Shown piece after piece: positions 1 through 5,718 of a stretch of 10,214 nucleotides of DNA. The stretch spans positions 1-10,214 of the forward strand of contig SFCY01000082.1 of assembly GCA_004558865.1 (NCBI GenBank). Direction: 5' to 3'. How positions within the stretch are numbered: position 1 is the stretch's first letter; the number at the start of each line of letters is the position of its first letter. Both the position numbers and the translations under genes were made by a program. The notes under the pieces are model-generated. The model had not been told where the DNA came from. It was given only the letters and a program-made list of their open reading frames with translations, and ran no database searches. Source of the DNA: Bacteroidales bacterium. GTDB lineage: Bacteria > Bacteroidota > Bacteroidia > Bacteroidales > Bacteroidaceae.

Positions 1-99
1 TAAGCCAAATGAGCAGAGCCAAGCTTGCTTGGACTCTGCCATGGCGAGAAAAGGTGGGCGCTGGACCAATACGACTCGACCTAATTTATAGAACCAGCC
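1..99 (-). repeat. Partial copy of dispersed repeat (inverted relative to 2849-2948)
   Basis: Read on the minus strand, this stretch matches 2849-2948 with roughly a dozen differences over about 100 bases (counted by eye). It ends at 99 with the same outer sequence, GGCTGGTTCTATAAATTAGG. It contains a strong hairpin: GCAGAG and CCAAGC (13-24) pair with GCTTGG and CTCTGC (27-39), with one bulged base at 33. The other copy has a degraded version of this hairpin. The window starts inside the repeat, so its full length here is unknown. It carries no gene. It is probably a decayed or partial relative of the MITE-like element at 2830-3125. Confidence 0.8.
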
Positions 100-120
100 A
101 TTATGAATGAGGCATCATGA

Positions 121-158
121 ATAGAAAAAGGGCTGCCGACTTGATGTCAACAGCCCTT
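121..158 (-). terminator. Intrinsic terminator of the LTxxQ protein gene
   Basis: On the minus strand the sequence AAGGGCTG (158-151) pairs perfectly with CAGCCCTT (135-128), and a run of Ts follows (129-125). The loop also contains a short TTGA/TCAA pair. It begins 41 bases past the stop codon of the minus-strand gene at 200-562, which makes a standard factor-independent terminator. Confidence 0.85.
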
Positions 159-199
159 ATGTCTCTCTTGTTCCTCTAAATCTTCTGTTGTGTTGTTGT

Positions 200-562
200 T
201 TATTTCAAGAGGCCACGGTTGCGGAGCGTGGTCTTGAGCAGTAGCTCATACTTCTCCATCTGCTTGCCGGTGAGGATGTAGCTCATGTACTTGAGATCCT
301 TCTCCACGGCCTTGTTCACCATGGCGTCCTTGTCGGCCTCGTCGGCAGTGGCGGCGTTCATCATTTCTGCGTGGAAAGTCTTGTGAATATCCTTCATTCC
401 GTCAATCTGGTCCTGTGTGAGGTTCAGCACATTGCCCAGTCGGTCGTAGTTCAGCGTGATGTTGTAGGCCTCAAGCTCAGCGTTGGTGTTGTTCTTTGCA
501 TCAGCTGCGAAACCCATTGTCATGCTCATGACGGCTACCAATGTCAATACAATCTTCTTCAT
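200..562 (-). CDS. Secreted LTxxQ-motif protein, Spy/CpxP-like (putative periplasmic)
   Basis: A 120-residue protein with a typical signal peptide: KK near the start, a hydrophobic stretch at about 4-18, and likely cleavage after FAA at about 18-20. There is no lipobox cysteine, so it should be soluble in the periplasm. The mature part looks all-helical and highly charged. It carries two LTxxQ motifs, LTQDQ at 48-52 and LTGKQ at 97-101, the hallmark of the Spy/CpxP family of small envelope-stress proteins and ATP-independent chaperones. That assignment is inferred from the two motifs, the size and the signal peptide; no overall alignment was possible. The start is well placed, since the signal peptide begins right at the ATG. 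The gene has its own promoter (667-698), a leader of about 100 bases and a terminator (121-158), so it is probably transcribed alone. It diverges from the SlyD-type isomerase gene, another possible folding factor. Confidence 0.8.
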   Translation of the reverse strand: MKKIVLTLVAVMSMTMGFAADAKNNTNAELEAYNITLNYDRLGNVLNLTQDQIDGMKDIHKTFHAEMMNAATADEADKDAMVNKAVEKDLKYMSYILTGKQMEKYELLLKTTLRNRGLLK

Positions 563-582
563 AATCTAATCCTTTCTTTTTT

Positions 583-602
583 CAACCGCATTCCAGCGGT
601 TG
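583..602 (-). promoter_or_regulatory. Leader hairpin upstream of the LTxxQ gene start
   Basis: CAACCGC (583-589) and GCGGTTG (596-602) form a perfect 7-base-pair stem with a 6-base loop, about 20 bases before the start codon in the leader of the 200-562 gene. A second small stem, GCCGC/GCGGC, lies at 633-648, and the sequence GTTATCCTT occurs twice between them (603-611 and 615-623). The leader could influence translation or mRNA stability. It matches no riboswitch that I know. Confidence 0.4.
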
Positions 603-666
603 GTTATCCTTTTTGTTATCCTTATGTTACGTGCCGCCTCGTTGCGGCTTGTTGTTTTGTCTGGTG

Positions 667-698
667 CAAAGGTAGGGCTTTTATCCATGCGCAACAAA
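667..698 (-). promoter_or_regulatory. Bacteroidales-type promoter for the LTxxQ protein gene
   Basis: On the minus strand a -33 TTTG (698-695) and a -7 TACCTTTG (674-667) are separated by 20 bases. This matches the Bacteroidetes primary sigma factor consensus TTTG-N19/20-TAnnTTTG. Transcription should start near 662, giving a leader of about 100 bases. Confidence 0.8.
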
Positions 699-740
699 CT
701 TTTTATCGTTTTGTTTGCGATAACAGTGCCGTTTCTTGAC

Positions 741-763
741 TGAAATCAATCCGATTGATTTCA
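741..763. promoter_or_regulatory. Perfect 10-bp-arm palindrome, possible operator
   Basis: TGAAATCAAT (741-750) and ATTGATTTCA (754-763) are exact inverted copies around a 3-base centre. The site lies 43 bases upstream of the -33 box of the minus-strand LTxxQ gene and about 190 bases upstream of the -7 box of the isomerase gene. The position and symmetry suit a dimeric regulator. There is no T-run next to it and no gene ends close by, so a terminator is unlikely. Confidence 0.4.
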
Positions 764-955
764 ATCAGTCAGCCAATTGCCTTTTTATGTTTCATTTTTG
801 TTACTGGCTGTTTCCAGTCTGCTTCATTATGGATGTAGTCTTTCATGGAAATGTACACGAGATGGACACTCATGCGTCGCACACTGTCGAGGCCACGTTG
901 GGCCTGCTGTCCGCCAATAATGCGGGGACGATGATGGATTATGGATTATTTTTCT

Positions 956-963
956 TACCTTTG
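956..963 (+). promoter_or_regulatory. -7 box of the slyD-aroC promoter
   Basis: TACCTTTG fits the Bacteroidetes TAnnTTTG consensus and lies 37 bases before the ATG at 1001. No clear -33 TTTG is seen at the usual distance. The short leader is A- and T-rich with no Shine-Dalgarno sequence, as is normal in this group. Confidence 0.65.
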
Positions 964-1000
964 CACTATCATACATATATATAATATAAGAAAAGACAAC

Positions 1001-1621
1001 ATGGAACAAAACAAGAACATGATAGCAGTGGCATACGAGCTGCACGACGCAGCTGCAGCCGACAACTCGCTGATTGAGAAAACCGAAGAGGGTCGCCCCT
1101 TTGTCTTCCTGACCAGTTGCGGCATGGTGCTCGACGACTTCGAGAAGGCCATCGCCCCCTTGGCCAAGGGTGAGAGCTTCGACTTCACCCTTGCTCCCGA
1201 CAGGGCCTATGGCGAGTATGTGGACGAACGCGTGGTCGACCTCGACAAGCAGCTCTTCTTCGTCGACGGCAAGTTCGACAGCGACCACATACAGGTGGGC
1301 AGCGTGGTGCCATTGCAGAATGACAACGGCGACCGCTTCATGGGAAGCGTGGTGGAGATTGGCGACGACAAGGTGACCATAGACCTCAACCATCCGCTTG
1401 CCGGCAAGAGCCTGCACTTCACAGGCTCGGTGCTGGAGAACCGTCCGGCCACCGACGAGGAGCTGCAGCAACTGCAGCAGATGATGAATGGCGGCTGCGG
1501 TGGCGGCTGCGACGACTGCCAGGGCTGCGGTGGCGGCGAGGGACACTGCGGTGGACACCACGAGGAAAAAGGCCACGGCAAGGGCCATTGCCACGGCGGC
1601 CACTGCGGCAGACACCAATGA
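1001..1621 (+). CDS. slyD: FKBP-type peptidyl-prolyl cis-trans isomerase, SlyD-like, with metal-binding tail
   Basis: A 206-residue cytoplasmic protein with the SlyD layout. An FKBP half (about 1-70, with DFTLAPDRAYGEY near 61-73) is followed by the insert-in-flap chaperone domain (about 73-127) and by the returning FKBP strand with the hallmark NHPLAGKSLHF at 130-140. SlyD proteins catalyse proline isomerisation and bind unfolded chains; many also bind nickel through the tail. Here the tail (about 164-206) is extremely rich in Gly, Cys and His, with seven Cys (166, 170, 173, 176, 183, 197, 202) and eight His. I chose the ATG at 1001 over one at 941, because 941 lies upstream of the -7 box and the extra residues do not resemble the family. 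The gene sits 13 bases before aroC and is probably co-transcribed with it. Confidence 0.9.
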   Translation: MEQNKNMIAVAYELHDAAAADNSLIEKTEEGRPFVFLTSCGMVLDDFEKAIAPLAKGESFDFTLAPDRAYGEYVDERVVDLDKQLFFVDGKFDSDHIQVGSVVPLQNDNGDRFMGSVVEIGDDKVTIDLNHPLAGKSLHFTGSVLENRPATDEELQQLQQMMNGGCGGGCDDCQGCGGGEGHCGGHHEEKGHGKGHCHGGHCGRHQ

Positions 1622-1634
1622 TCGGCGGCGGACA

Positions 1635-2714
1635 ATGAGGAATAGCTTCGGCAACATCTTCACCCTCACCTCTTTTGGCGAGAGCCATGGCCAGGCGGTG
1701 GGAGGCGTGGTCGACGGCATGCCGGCTGGCGTGGGCGTCGACCTCGGCTTCATCCAGCATGAGCTCGACCGCCGCAGGCCCGGGCAGAGCCGCATCACGA
1801 CGGCACGCAAGGAGCCCGACCGCGTGGAGCTGCTGAGTGGGGTCTTTGAGGGTGCCACCACAGGCTGCCCCATAGGCTTCGTCGTTCGCAACACCAGCCA
1901 GCGTCCTGACGACTACGACAACCTGCGCTCTGTGTTCCGGCCCTCGCATGCCGACTATACCTATTATATAAAGTATGGACTGCGCGACCACCGCGGCGGC
2001 GGACGCGCCTCGGCCCGCGCCACGATAGCCCGCTGCGTGGCGGGCGCGCTGGCCAAGCTGGCGCTGAGGAAAATCGGCGTCAGCATCGCGGCCTACACGT
2101 CTGAGGTGGGCGACATTGCCCTGCCTTACGGCTATTCCCACTACGACCTCGCAAAGGCTGAGGAGAACGACGTGCGCTGTCCCGACATGGTCGTAGCCCG
2201 GCGCATGGAGCGGCTCATCGAGGAGGTGAGGGCAGACGGCGACACGATAGGCGGTGCCGTCACGTGTGTGGTGAGGGGATGCCCCGCTGGTCTTGGCGAA
2301 CCTGAGTTTGGCAAGCTCCAAGCCCAGCTCGCTTCTGCCATGCTCTCCATCAATGCCGCCAAGGGATTTGAGTATGGCGAGGGCTTCGCCTCCTGCTCCA
2401 AGCGCGGCAGTGAGCTGAACGACATCTTCTGCTCTCGCCATGGTCGCATCGCCACCCGCACCAACCACAGCGGCGGCATCCAGGGCGGCATATCCAATGG
2501 CGAGGACATCTATTTCCGCGTGGCGTTCAAGCCCGTGGCCACTCTCCTCAGGCCCCAGCCCACAGTTGACATCCATGGGCGTGAGACTATGGTGGAGGTG
2601 CGAGGCCGCCACGACCCCTGTGTGGTGCCGCGTGCGGTGCCCATCGTGGAGGCCATGGCTGCCATGGTGGTTCTCGACTGCTACTTGATGGGCAAGACGG
2701 TAAGAATGGAATAA
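1635..2714 (+). CDS. aroC: Chorismate synthase
   Basis: 359 residues, the usual length. It converts 5-enolpyruvylshikimate-3-phosphate to chorismate using reduced FMN, the last step of the shikimate pathway leading to aromatic amino acids and folate. All family signatures are present: GESHG at 15-19 with the conserved His18; a segment at 105-128 from HADYTY to GGGRASAR with the second conserved His105; and RGRHDPC at 323-329 followed by RAVPIVEAM. The ATG at 1635 gives the expected N-terminus (MRNSFGNIFTLTSFGESHG). The open frame extends further back into the isomerase gene, but no homologue-like sequence lies there. One oddity is that the usual TTGTPI reads TTGCPI (75-80), giving a Cys in place of Thr. 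Besides the isomerase gene just upstream, no other shikimate gene is in the window. No obvious terminator follows. Confidence 0.97.
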   Translation: MRNSFGNIFTLTSFGESHGQAVGGVVDGMPAGVGVDLGFIQHELDRRRPGQSRITTARKEPDRVELLSGVFEGATTGCPIGFVVRNTSQRPDDYDNLRSVFRPSHADYTYYIKYGLRDHRGGGRASARATIARCVAGALAKLALRKIGVSIAAYTSEVGDIALPYGYSHYDLAKAEENDVRCPDMVVARRMERLIEEVRADGDTIGGAVTCVVRGCPAGLGEPEFGKLQAQLASAMLSINAAKGFEYGEGFASCSKRGSELNDIFCSRHGRIATRTNHSGGIQGGISNGEDIYFRVAFKPVATLLRPQPTVDIHGRETMVEVRGRHDPCVVPRAVPIVEAMAAMVVLDCYLMGKTVRME

Positions 2715-2829
2715 GGACCATGGCTGCCACTGCATGGCGTTCATGGTGGAAGGGAGGGAAATCCCAACCGCCCCTCCTATGCCCAATCCTACCTATGCGG
2801 CTCCTGCAGTTGGACGATTGCGGATATTC

Positions 2830-3125
2830 ATTTAAGGCAGGTTCTAAAGGCAGGTTCTATAAATTAGGTCGAGGCGTATTGTGCCCAGCACTTACCTTTT
2901 CTCGCCATGGCATAGCTCAAGCAAGCTTGGCTCTGCTCATTTGGCTTGTCGAAAAGGTTCTGCCAGCTATCGGGACTCAAAACGTAAGTTGAAGAGGGAG
3001 TGTAGCGGGCTGCACGACCGATGAGACTTGACGTTTTGAGACCGATAGATGCAGAAGGCGACCGAAACTACATGCATCCATGTCGTCTAATTTTCTCAAC
3101 CTAATTTATAGAACCAGCCTTAAAT
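2830..3125. mobile_element. MITE-like non-coding element with inverted ends
   Basis: The two ends are inverted copies: GGTTCTATAAATTAGGT at 2853-2869 and its complement at 3099-3115. Matching outer flanks extend the symmetry (AGCCTTAAAT at 3116-3125). At the left end the unit GGCAGGTTCTA is duplicated (2836-2846 and 2849-2859). Taking GGC...GCC (2836-3119) as the ends, TTAA flanks both sides and could be a target-site duplication, although the copy at 1-99 lacks it. The centre folds into a long stem (2958-3056). The left 100 bases recur inverted at 1-99. There is no transposase gene, so movement would need an enzyme supplied from elsewhere. It could instead be a structured non-mobile repeat. 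Confidence 0.6.
2958..3056. repeat. Central inverted repeat of the MITE-like element
   Basis: Four collinear stem blocks pair across a 36-base loop (2990-3025): TTCTGC (2958-2963) with GCAGAA (3051-3056), CTATCGG (2967-2973) with CCGATAG (3042-3048), CTCAAAACGT (2976-2985) with ACGTTTTGAG (3031-3040), and AAGT (2986-2989) with ACTT (3026-3029). Only two or three bases interrupt the blocks. Such a nested fold is stable enough to act as RNA or as a transposase target. Confidence 0.75.
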
Positions 3126-3229
3126 TTTTGCGACCTTTGCGTCTTTGCGAGCTGCAGTGGATGCAGGCGTTTCCCCCTCCTCTCAGTGATGTAGCGAGAA
3201 TCCGTAGTTGGGGGGGGCGATTGGTTCCC

Positions 3230-3246
3230 CCTCCCTTTTAGGGAGG
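3230..3246. terminator. GC-rich hairpin downstream of pyrD, possible terminator
   Basis: CCTCCCT (3230-3236) and AGGGAGG (3240-3246) form a perfect 7-base-pair stem with a 3-base loop, about 47 bases past the pyrD stop codon. No T-run follows on either strand, so termination is only a possibility. It may equally be a common intergenic repeat hairpin. Confidence 0.35.
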
Positions 3247-3293
3247 TAGGGATGGGTCTTTGGGGCTGTGGTTGAGGGTGAGAGTCCTCATCC

Positions 3294-4202
3294 TCAGTCT
3301 ATGGCCCCGATGATTTCGCTCACGCTGGTGCAGCCGTGGCGGTCGAGCCAGTCGTTGATGCCGTCGCGAATCTTCATCGTCGCGTCGGGTTCGATGAAGT
3401 TGGCCGTGCCCACCTGTATGGCCGTGGCTCCACACATCAGAAACTCGATGGCGTCCTCTGCCCTCATGATGCCGCCCAATCCGATGACGGGAATCCTCAC
3501 CGCGTGGGCCACGTCGTAGACCATGCGCAAGGCGACAGGCTTCACGGCCGGGCCGCTCAGTCCGCCCGTGCGGATGCTCAATACGGGCTTGCGGCGCTCG
3601 ATGTCGACGGCCATGCCCAAGAGCGTGTTGATGAGCGACACGCTGTCGGCTCCCTCGTCCTCACATGTGCGGGCGATGCTCACGATGTCGGTCACGTTGG
3701 GCGAGAGCTTCACGATGAGCGTCTTGGGATAGACCTTTCGCACAGCCTTTACCACGCTGGCCGCCCCCTCGCAGGTGACGCCAAACGCCATACCGCCCTG
3801 CTTCACGTTGGGGCAGCTGATGTTCAGCTCTATGGCCGGAATCCTGTCCAGCCCGGCCAGTCGCGCTGCGCATTCGGCGTAGGTCTGGGGCGAGTTGCCG
3901 CTCACGTTGACGATGAAGTGGGTATCTATATCCTTAATGCGCGGATAGATGTGCTCGCAGAAGTAGTCCACACCCTTGTTTTGCAGTCCCACGCAGTTGA
4001 GCATCCCCTGTGGGGTCTCGGCCATGCGCGGGTAGTCGTTGCCTTGGCGCGGCTCTAACGTAGTTCCTTTTACGATGATGCCGCCCAACTCCTCCAAAGG
4101 CACGAAGTCGGCATATTCCAGGCCATAGCCGAAAGTGCCGCTTGCCGTCATCACGGGATTCTTCAGCGACAGGTGGTTGATCTTAACACTCAGATTTGCC
4201 AT
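3294..4202 (-). CDS. pyrD: Dihydroorotate dehydrogenase B, catalytic (FMN) subunit
   Basis: 302 residues, the usual length of the class 1B catalytic subunit. It oxidises dihydroorotate to orotate in the cytoplasm, the fourth step of de novo UMP synthesis, and passes electrons to PyrK and then NAD. Visible family features are SGTFGYGLEY (21-30), NYPRM-like NDYPRM (55-60), NVSGNS (99-104), NISCPNVKQGG at 127-137 with Cys130 in the place of the class 1 catalytic base, VKLSPNV (164-170), and the phosphate-binding end with GLGGI (241-245) and GATAIQVGTA (258-267). The catalytic Cys, together with the overlapping pyrK gene, marks class 1B rather than the membrane-bound class 2. The start overlaps the end of pyrK by 13 bases (4190-4202), pointing to translational coupling of the two subunits. 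Confidence 0.97.
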   Translation of the reverse strand: MANLSVKINHLSLKNPVMTASGTFGYGLEYADFVPLEELGGIIVKGTTLEPRQGNDYPRMAETPQGMLNCVGLQNKGVDYFCEHIYPRIKDIDTHFIVNVSGNSPQTYAECAARLAGLDRIPAIELNISCPNVKQGGMAFGVTCEGAASVVKAVRKVYPKTLIVKLSPNVTDIVSIARTCEDEGADSVSLINTLLGMAVDIERRKPVLSIRTGGLSGPAVKPVALRMVYDVAHAVRIPVIGLGGIMRAEDAIEFLMCGATAIQVGTANFIEPDATMKIRDGINDWLDRHGCTSVSEIIGAID

Positions 4203-4966
4203 AACAGTTGATTGATATTAAACACCGGTCCGTCCTTGCACACTCTCAGGTTGCCCTCCGTGGTCTTCTCCACGCAGCAGAGGCAGGCCCCAAGTCCGCA
4301 TGCCATCATGTTCTCCAACGACGCCTCACACTCTATTCCGGCGTGGGCGGCATAGCGGGCCACTGCCATCATCATGGGCTTTGGGCCGCAAGTGGATATG
4401 CGGTCGAACCGCTGGTTGCGCAGGATGGTATGGTTGGTGACGAAGCCGCGCTCGCCCAAGGAACCATCCTCGGTGGTGATGTAGACGTCGCCCAGGGGCT
4501 TGAAGAGTTCCAGCTCCAACAGGTCCTTGGCCGTCCGCGCGCCAAGCAGGAACGAGGGGCGCACGCCCTGGTCGGCCAAGGTCTTGCCTGCGAAGAGCAG
4601 GGGGGCGACGCCCACGCCTCCGCCCACAAGCAGCACTTTCTCGCCGCTCCGCGCCTCCAGCGTGAAGTGGTTGCCCAAGGGGAAGAGGCAGTTGAGCCGG
4701 TCGCCGGCGCGAAGAGCCATCAGGCTCCTTGTTCCGTCGCCCACAGCGGCCACGAGCAGCCACATCTCATTGCGGTCGCGGTCGAGATAGTTGATGGAGA
4801 TGGGACGGCGTAGAAAGGTGGATGCGCTGCCGTCGCAGCGAACCTCCAAGAACTGGCCTGGCTCCATCTCCGGCAGCGGGTCGTGGTGGGTAAGCTTCAA
4901 CAGCGTGTGCTTATCCGACAGATGCTCAGCCGAAGTCACTGTCAGGTCAAGACAATATTTCTTCAT
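4190..4966 (-). CDS. pyrK: Dihydroorotate dehydrogenase B, electron transfer (FAD, 2Fe-2S) subunit
   Basis: 258 residues. It carries electrons from the FMN of PyrD through an iron-sulfur cluster and FAD to NAD. The ferredoxin-reductase-like layout is clear: an FAD domain with RRPIS (53-57) and VGDGTR (75-80), a nucleotide domain with GGGVGVAP (115-122) and CGPKPMM (193-199), and a C-terminal cluster site with Cys at 223, 228, 231 and 243 in the C-x4-C-x2-C-x11-C pattern. An extra Cys at 230 gives CLCC. The MKKYCLDLTV start fits the family. It lies 108 bases after uridine kinase on the same strand and overlaps pyrD. I found no TAnnTTTG box in that gap, so transcription may come from upstream. 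Confidence 0.96.
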   Translation of the reverse strand: MKKYCLDLTVTSAEHLSDKHTLLKLTHHDPLPEMEPGQFLEVRCDGSASTFLRRPISINYLDRDRNEMWLLVAAVGDGTRSLMALRAGDRLNCLFPLGNHFTLEARSGEKVLLVGGGVGVAPLLFAGKTLADQGVRPSFLLGARTAKDLLELELFKPLGDVYITTEDGSLGERGFVTNHTILRNQRFDRISTCGPKPMMMAVARYAAHAGIECEASLENMMACGLGACLCCVEKTTEGNLRVCKDGPVFNINQLLWQI

Positions 4967-5074
4967 TTCGGAATTAAGATTATGTTAATTTAAAAGGCGG
5001 TGTTGTTGGTGTTGTAGGTGGGGTAGGGACGAATCAACTCCTAACTTCTGCTTCCTATTTCTAACTTCTCACTT

Positions 5075-5707
5075 TTAATTCTGGATGAGCCCTTCGATGT
5101 ATTTGCACAGGATGCCGATGCCGCGCTCGTTCTCCCCGCCCTGCGGAATGATGAGGTCGGCGTAGCGCTTGGTGGGTTCTATAAACTGCTCGTGCATGGG
5201 CTTGAGCACTTTCAGGTATCTGTCCACCACCATGCTGACGGTGCGCCCGCGGTCGATGGTGTCGCGCTGGATGTTGCGTATGAGGCGTTCGTCGGAGTCG
5301 GTGTCGACAAAGATCTTCAGGTCCATCATGTCGCGCAGCCGTTTGTTGATGAGTGTCATGATGCCCTCAACGATGATGACGGGCTTCGGCTCCACGCGTA
5401 TGGTCTCTGGCAGCCGGTTGGAAAGGATGTAGGAATAGGTGGGCTGGTCGATGGCCTTGCCATTGCGGAGGTCGCTGATTTGCTTGATGAGGAGCTTCCA
5501 GTCGAATGCGTCGGGATGGTCAAAGTTGATGGCCTTGCGCTCCTCGTCGGTCAGTCCTGTCGTGTCGTTGTAGTAGGAGTCGAGCGGCACCACGGCTACG
5601 TAGTCGGGAGGGAGGGCCTCCACGATTTTCTTCACTACCGTGGTCTTGCCCGAACCCGTTCCGCCGGCAATGCCTATGATGGTGACTTTGTCTTTTTTTT
5701 CACTCAT
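5075..5707 (-). CDS. udk: Uridine kinase (uridine/cytidine phosphorylation)
   Basis: 210 residues, the normal length. It phosphorylates uridine and cytidine to UMP and CMP in pyrimidine salvage, in the cytoplasm. The P-loop GGTGSGKTT is at 15-23, followed by LDSYYND (42-48, with the conserved Asp43), NFDHPDAFDW (61-70), VEGI (113-116), RDTIDRGR (148-155) and MHEQFIEPTKRYADLIIP (171-188), all characteristic of this kinase family. The start codon lies 11 bases after the end of the upstream glycosylase-like gene, so the two are surely co-transcribed. The coding strand has a run of eight As (5700-5693) at codons 3-5, a possible slippage site. Phosphoribulokinase is a related family, but the motifs favour uridine kinase. 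Confidence 0.96.
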   Translation of the reverse strand: MSEKKDKVTIIGIAGGTGSGKTTVVKKIVEALPPDYVAVVPLDSYYNDTTGLTDEERKAINFDHPDAFDWKLLIKQISDLRNGKAIDQPTYSYILSNRLPETIRVEPKPVIIVEGIMTLINKRLRDMMDLKIFVDTDSDERLIRNIQRDTIDRGRTVSMVVDRYLKVLKPMHEQFIEPTKRYADLIIPQGGENERGIGILCKYIEGLIQN

Positions 5708-5718
5708 ATTGTTATGGA

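Larger units (their letters stand above)
563..1000. other. Divergent intergenic region between the LTxxQ gene and slyD-like gene
   Basis: These 438 bases hold the leader and promoter of the minus-strand gene (563-698), a perfect palindrome (741-763) and the -7 box of the plus-strand isomerase gene (956-963). Between about 770 and 930 I see neither a structured element nor a convincing gene. An open frame at 736-984 overlaps the isomerase promoter and has no recognisable protein features. Confidence 0.6.
2715..3293. other. Intergenic region between aroC and pyrD, mostly repeat DNA
   Basis: Two convergent genes (aroC and pyrD) end on either side of these 579 bases. The stretch holds a MITE-like element (2830-3125), then TTTGCG occurring three times at 3127-3148, a run of eight Gs (3210-3217) and a GC-rich hairpin (3230-3246). 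TTCCCCCTCC occurs twice, near 3172 and 3225. I see no gene; open frames at 2720-2992 and 3238-3435 have no protein-like features and run through the repeats. Confidence 0.65.

Noticed and set aside
736..984. 82-codon open frame upstream of slyD, with possible Met-rich hydrophobic start
   Set aside because: It runs through the slyD -7 box, has no promoter of its own and no recognisable protein pattern; the hydrophobic stretch is probably chance.
827..2786. Long minus-strand open frames opposite slyD and aroC (355 and 455 codons)
   Set aside because: They lie antisense to two clearly recognisable genes, are compositionally biased (His, Ala, Val, Arg rich) and show no domain features. GC-rich third positions on the real strand create such open antisense frames.
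3210..3217. Run of eight Gs as a phase-variation tract
   Set aside because: It lies between two convergent gene ends, far from any start codon or promoter, so length changes would have no obvious effect.
3336..4058. 240-codon plus-strand frame opposite pyrD
   Set aside because: It is an antisense shadow of pyrD, which is beyond doubt from its motifs and the overlap with pyrK.
5030..5075. CTAACTTCT repeated twice between udk and pyrK as a regulatory repeat
   Set aside because: It looks like low-complexity intergenic sequence; there is no symmetry, no stem and no promoter box associated with it.
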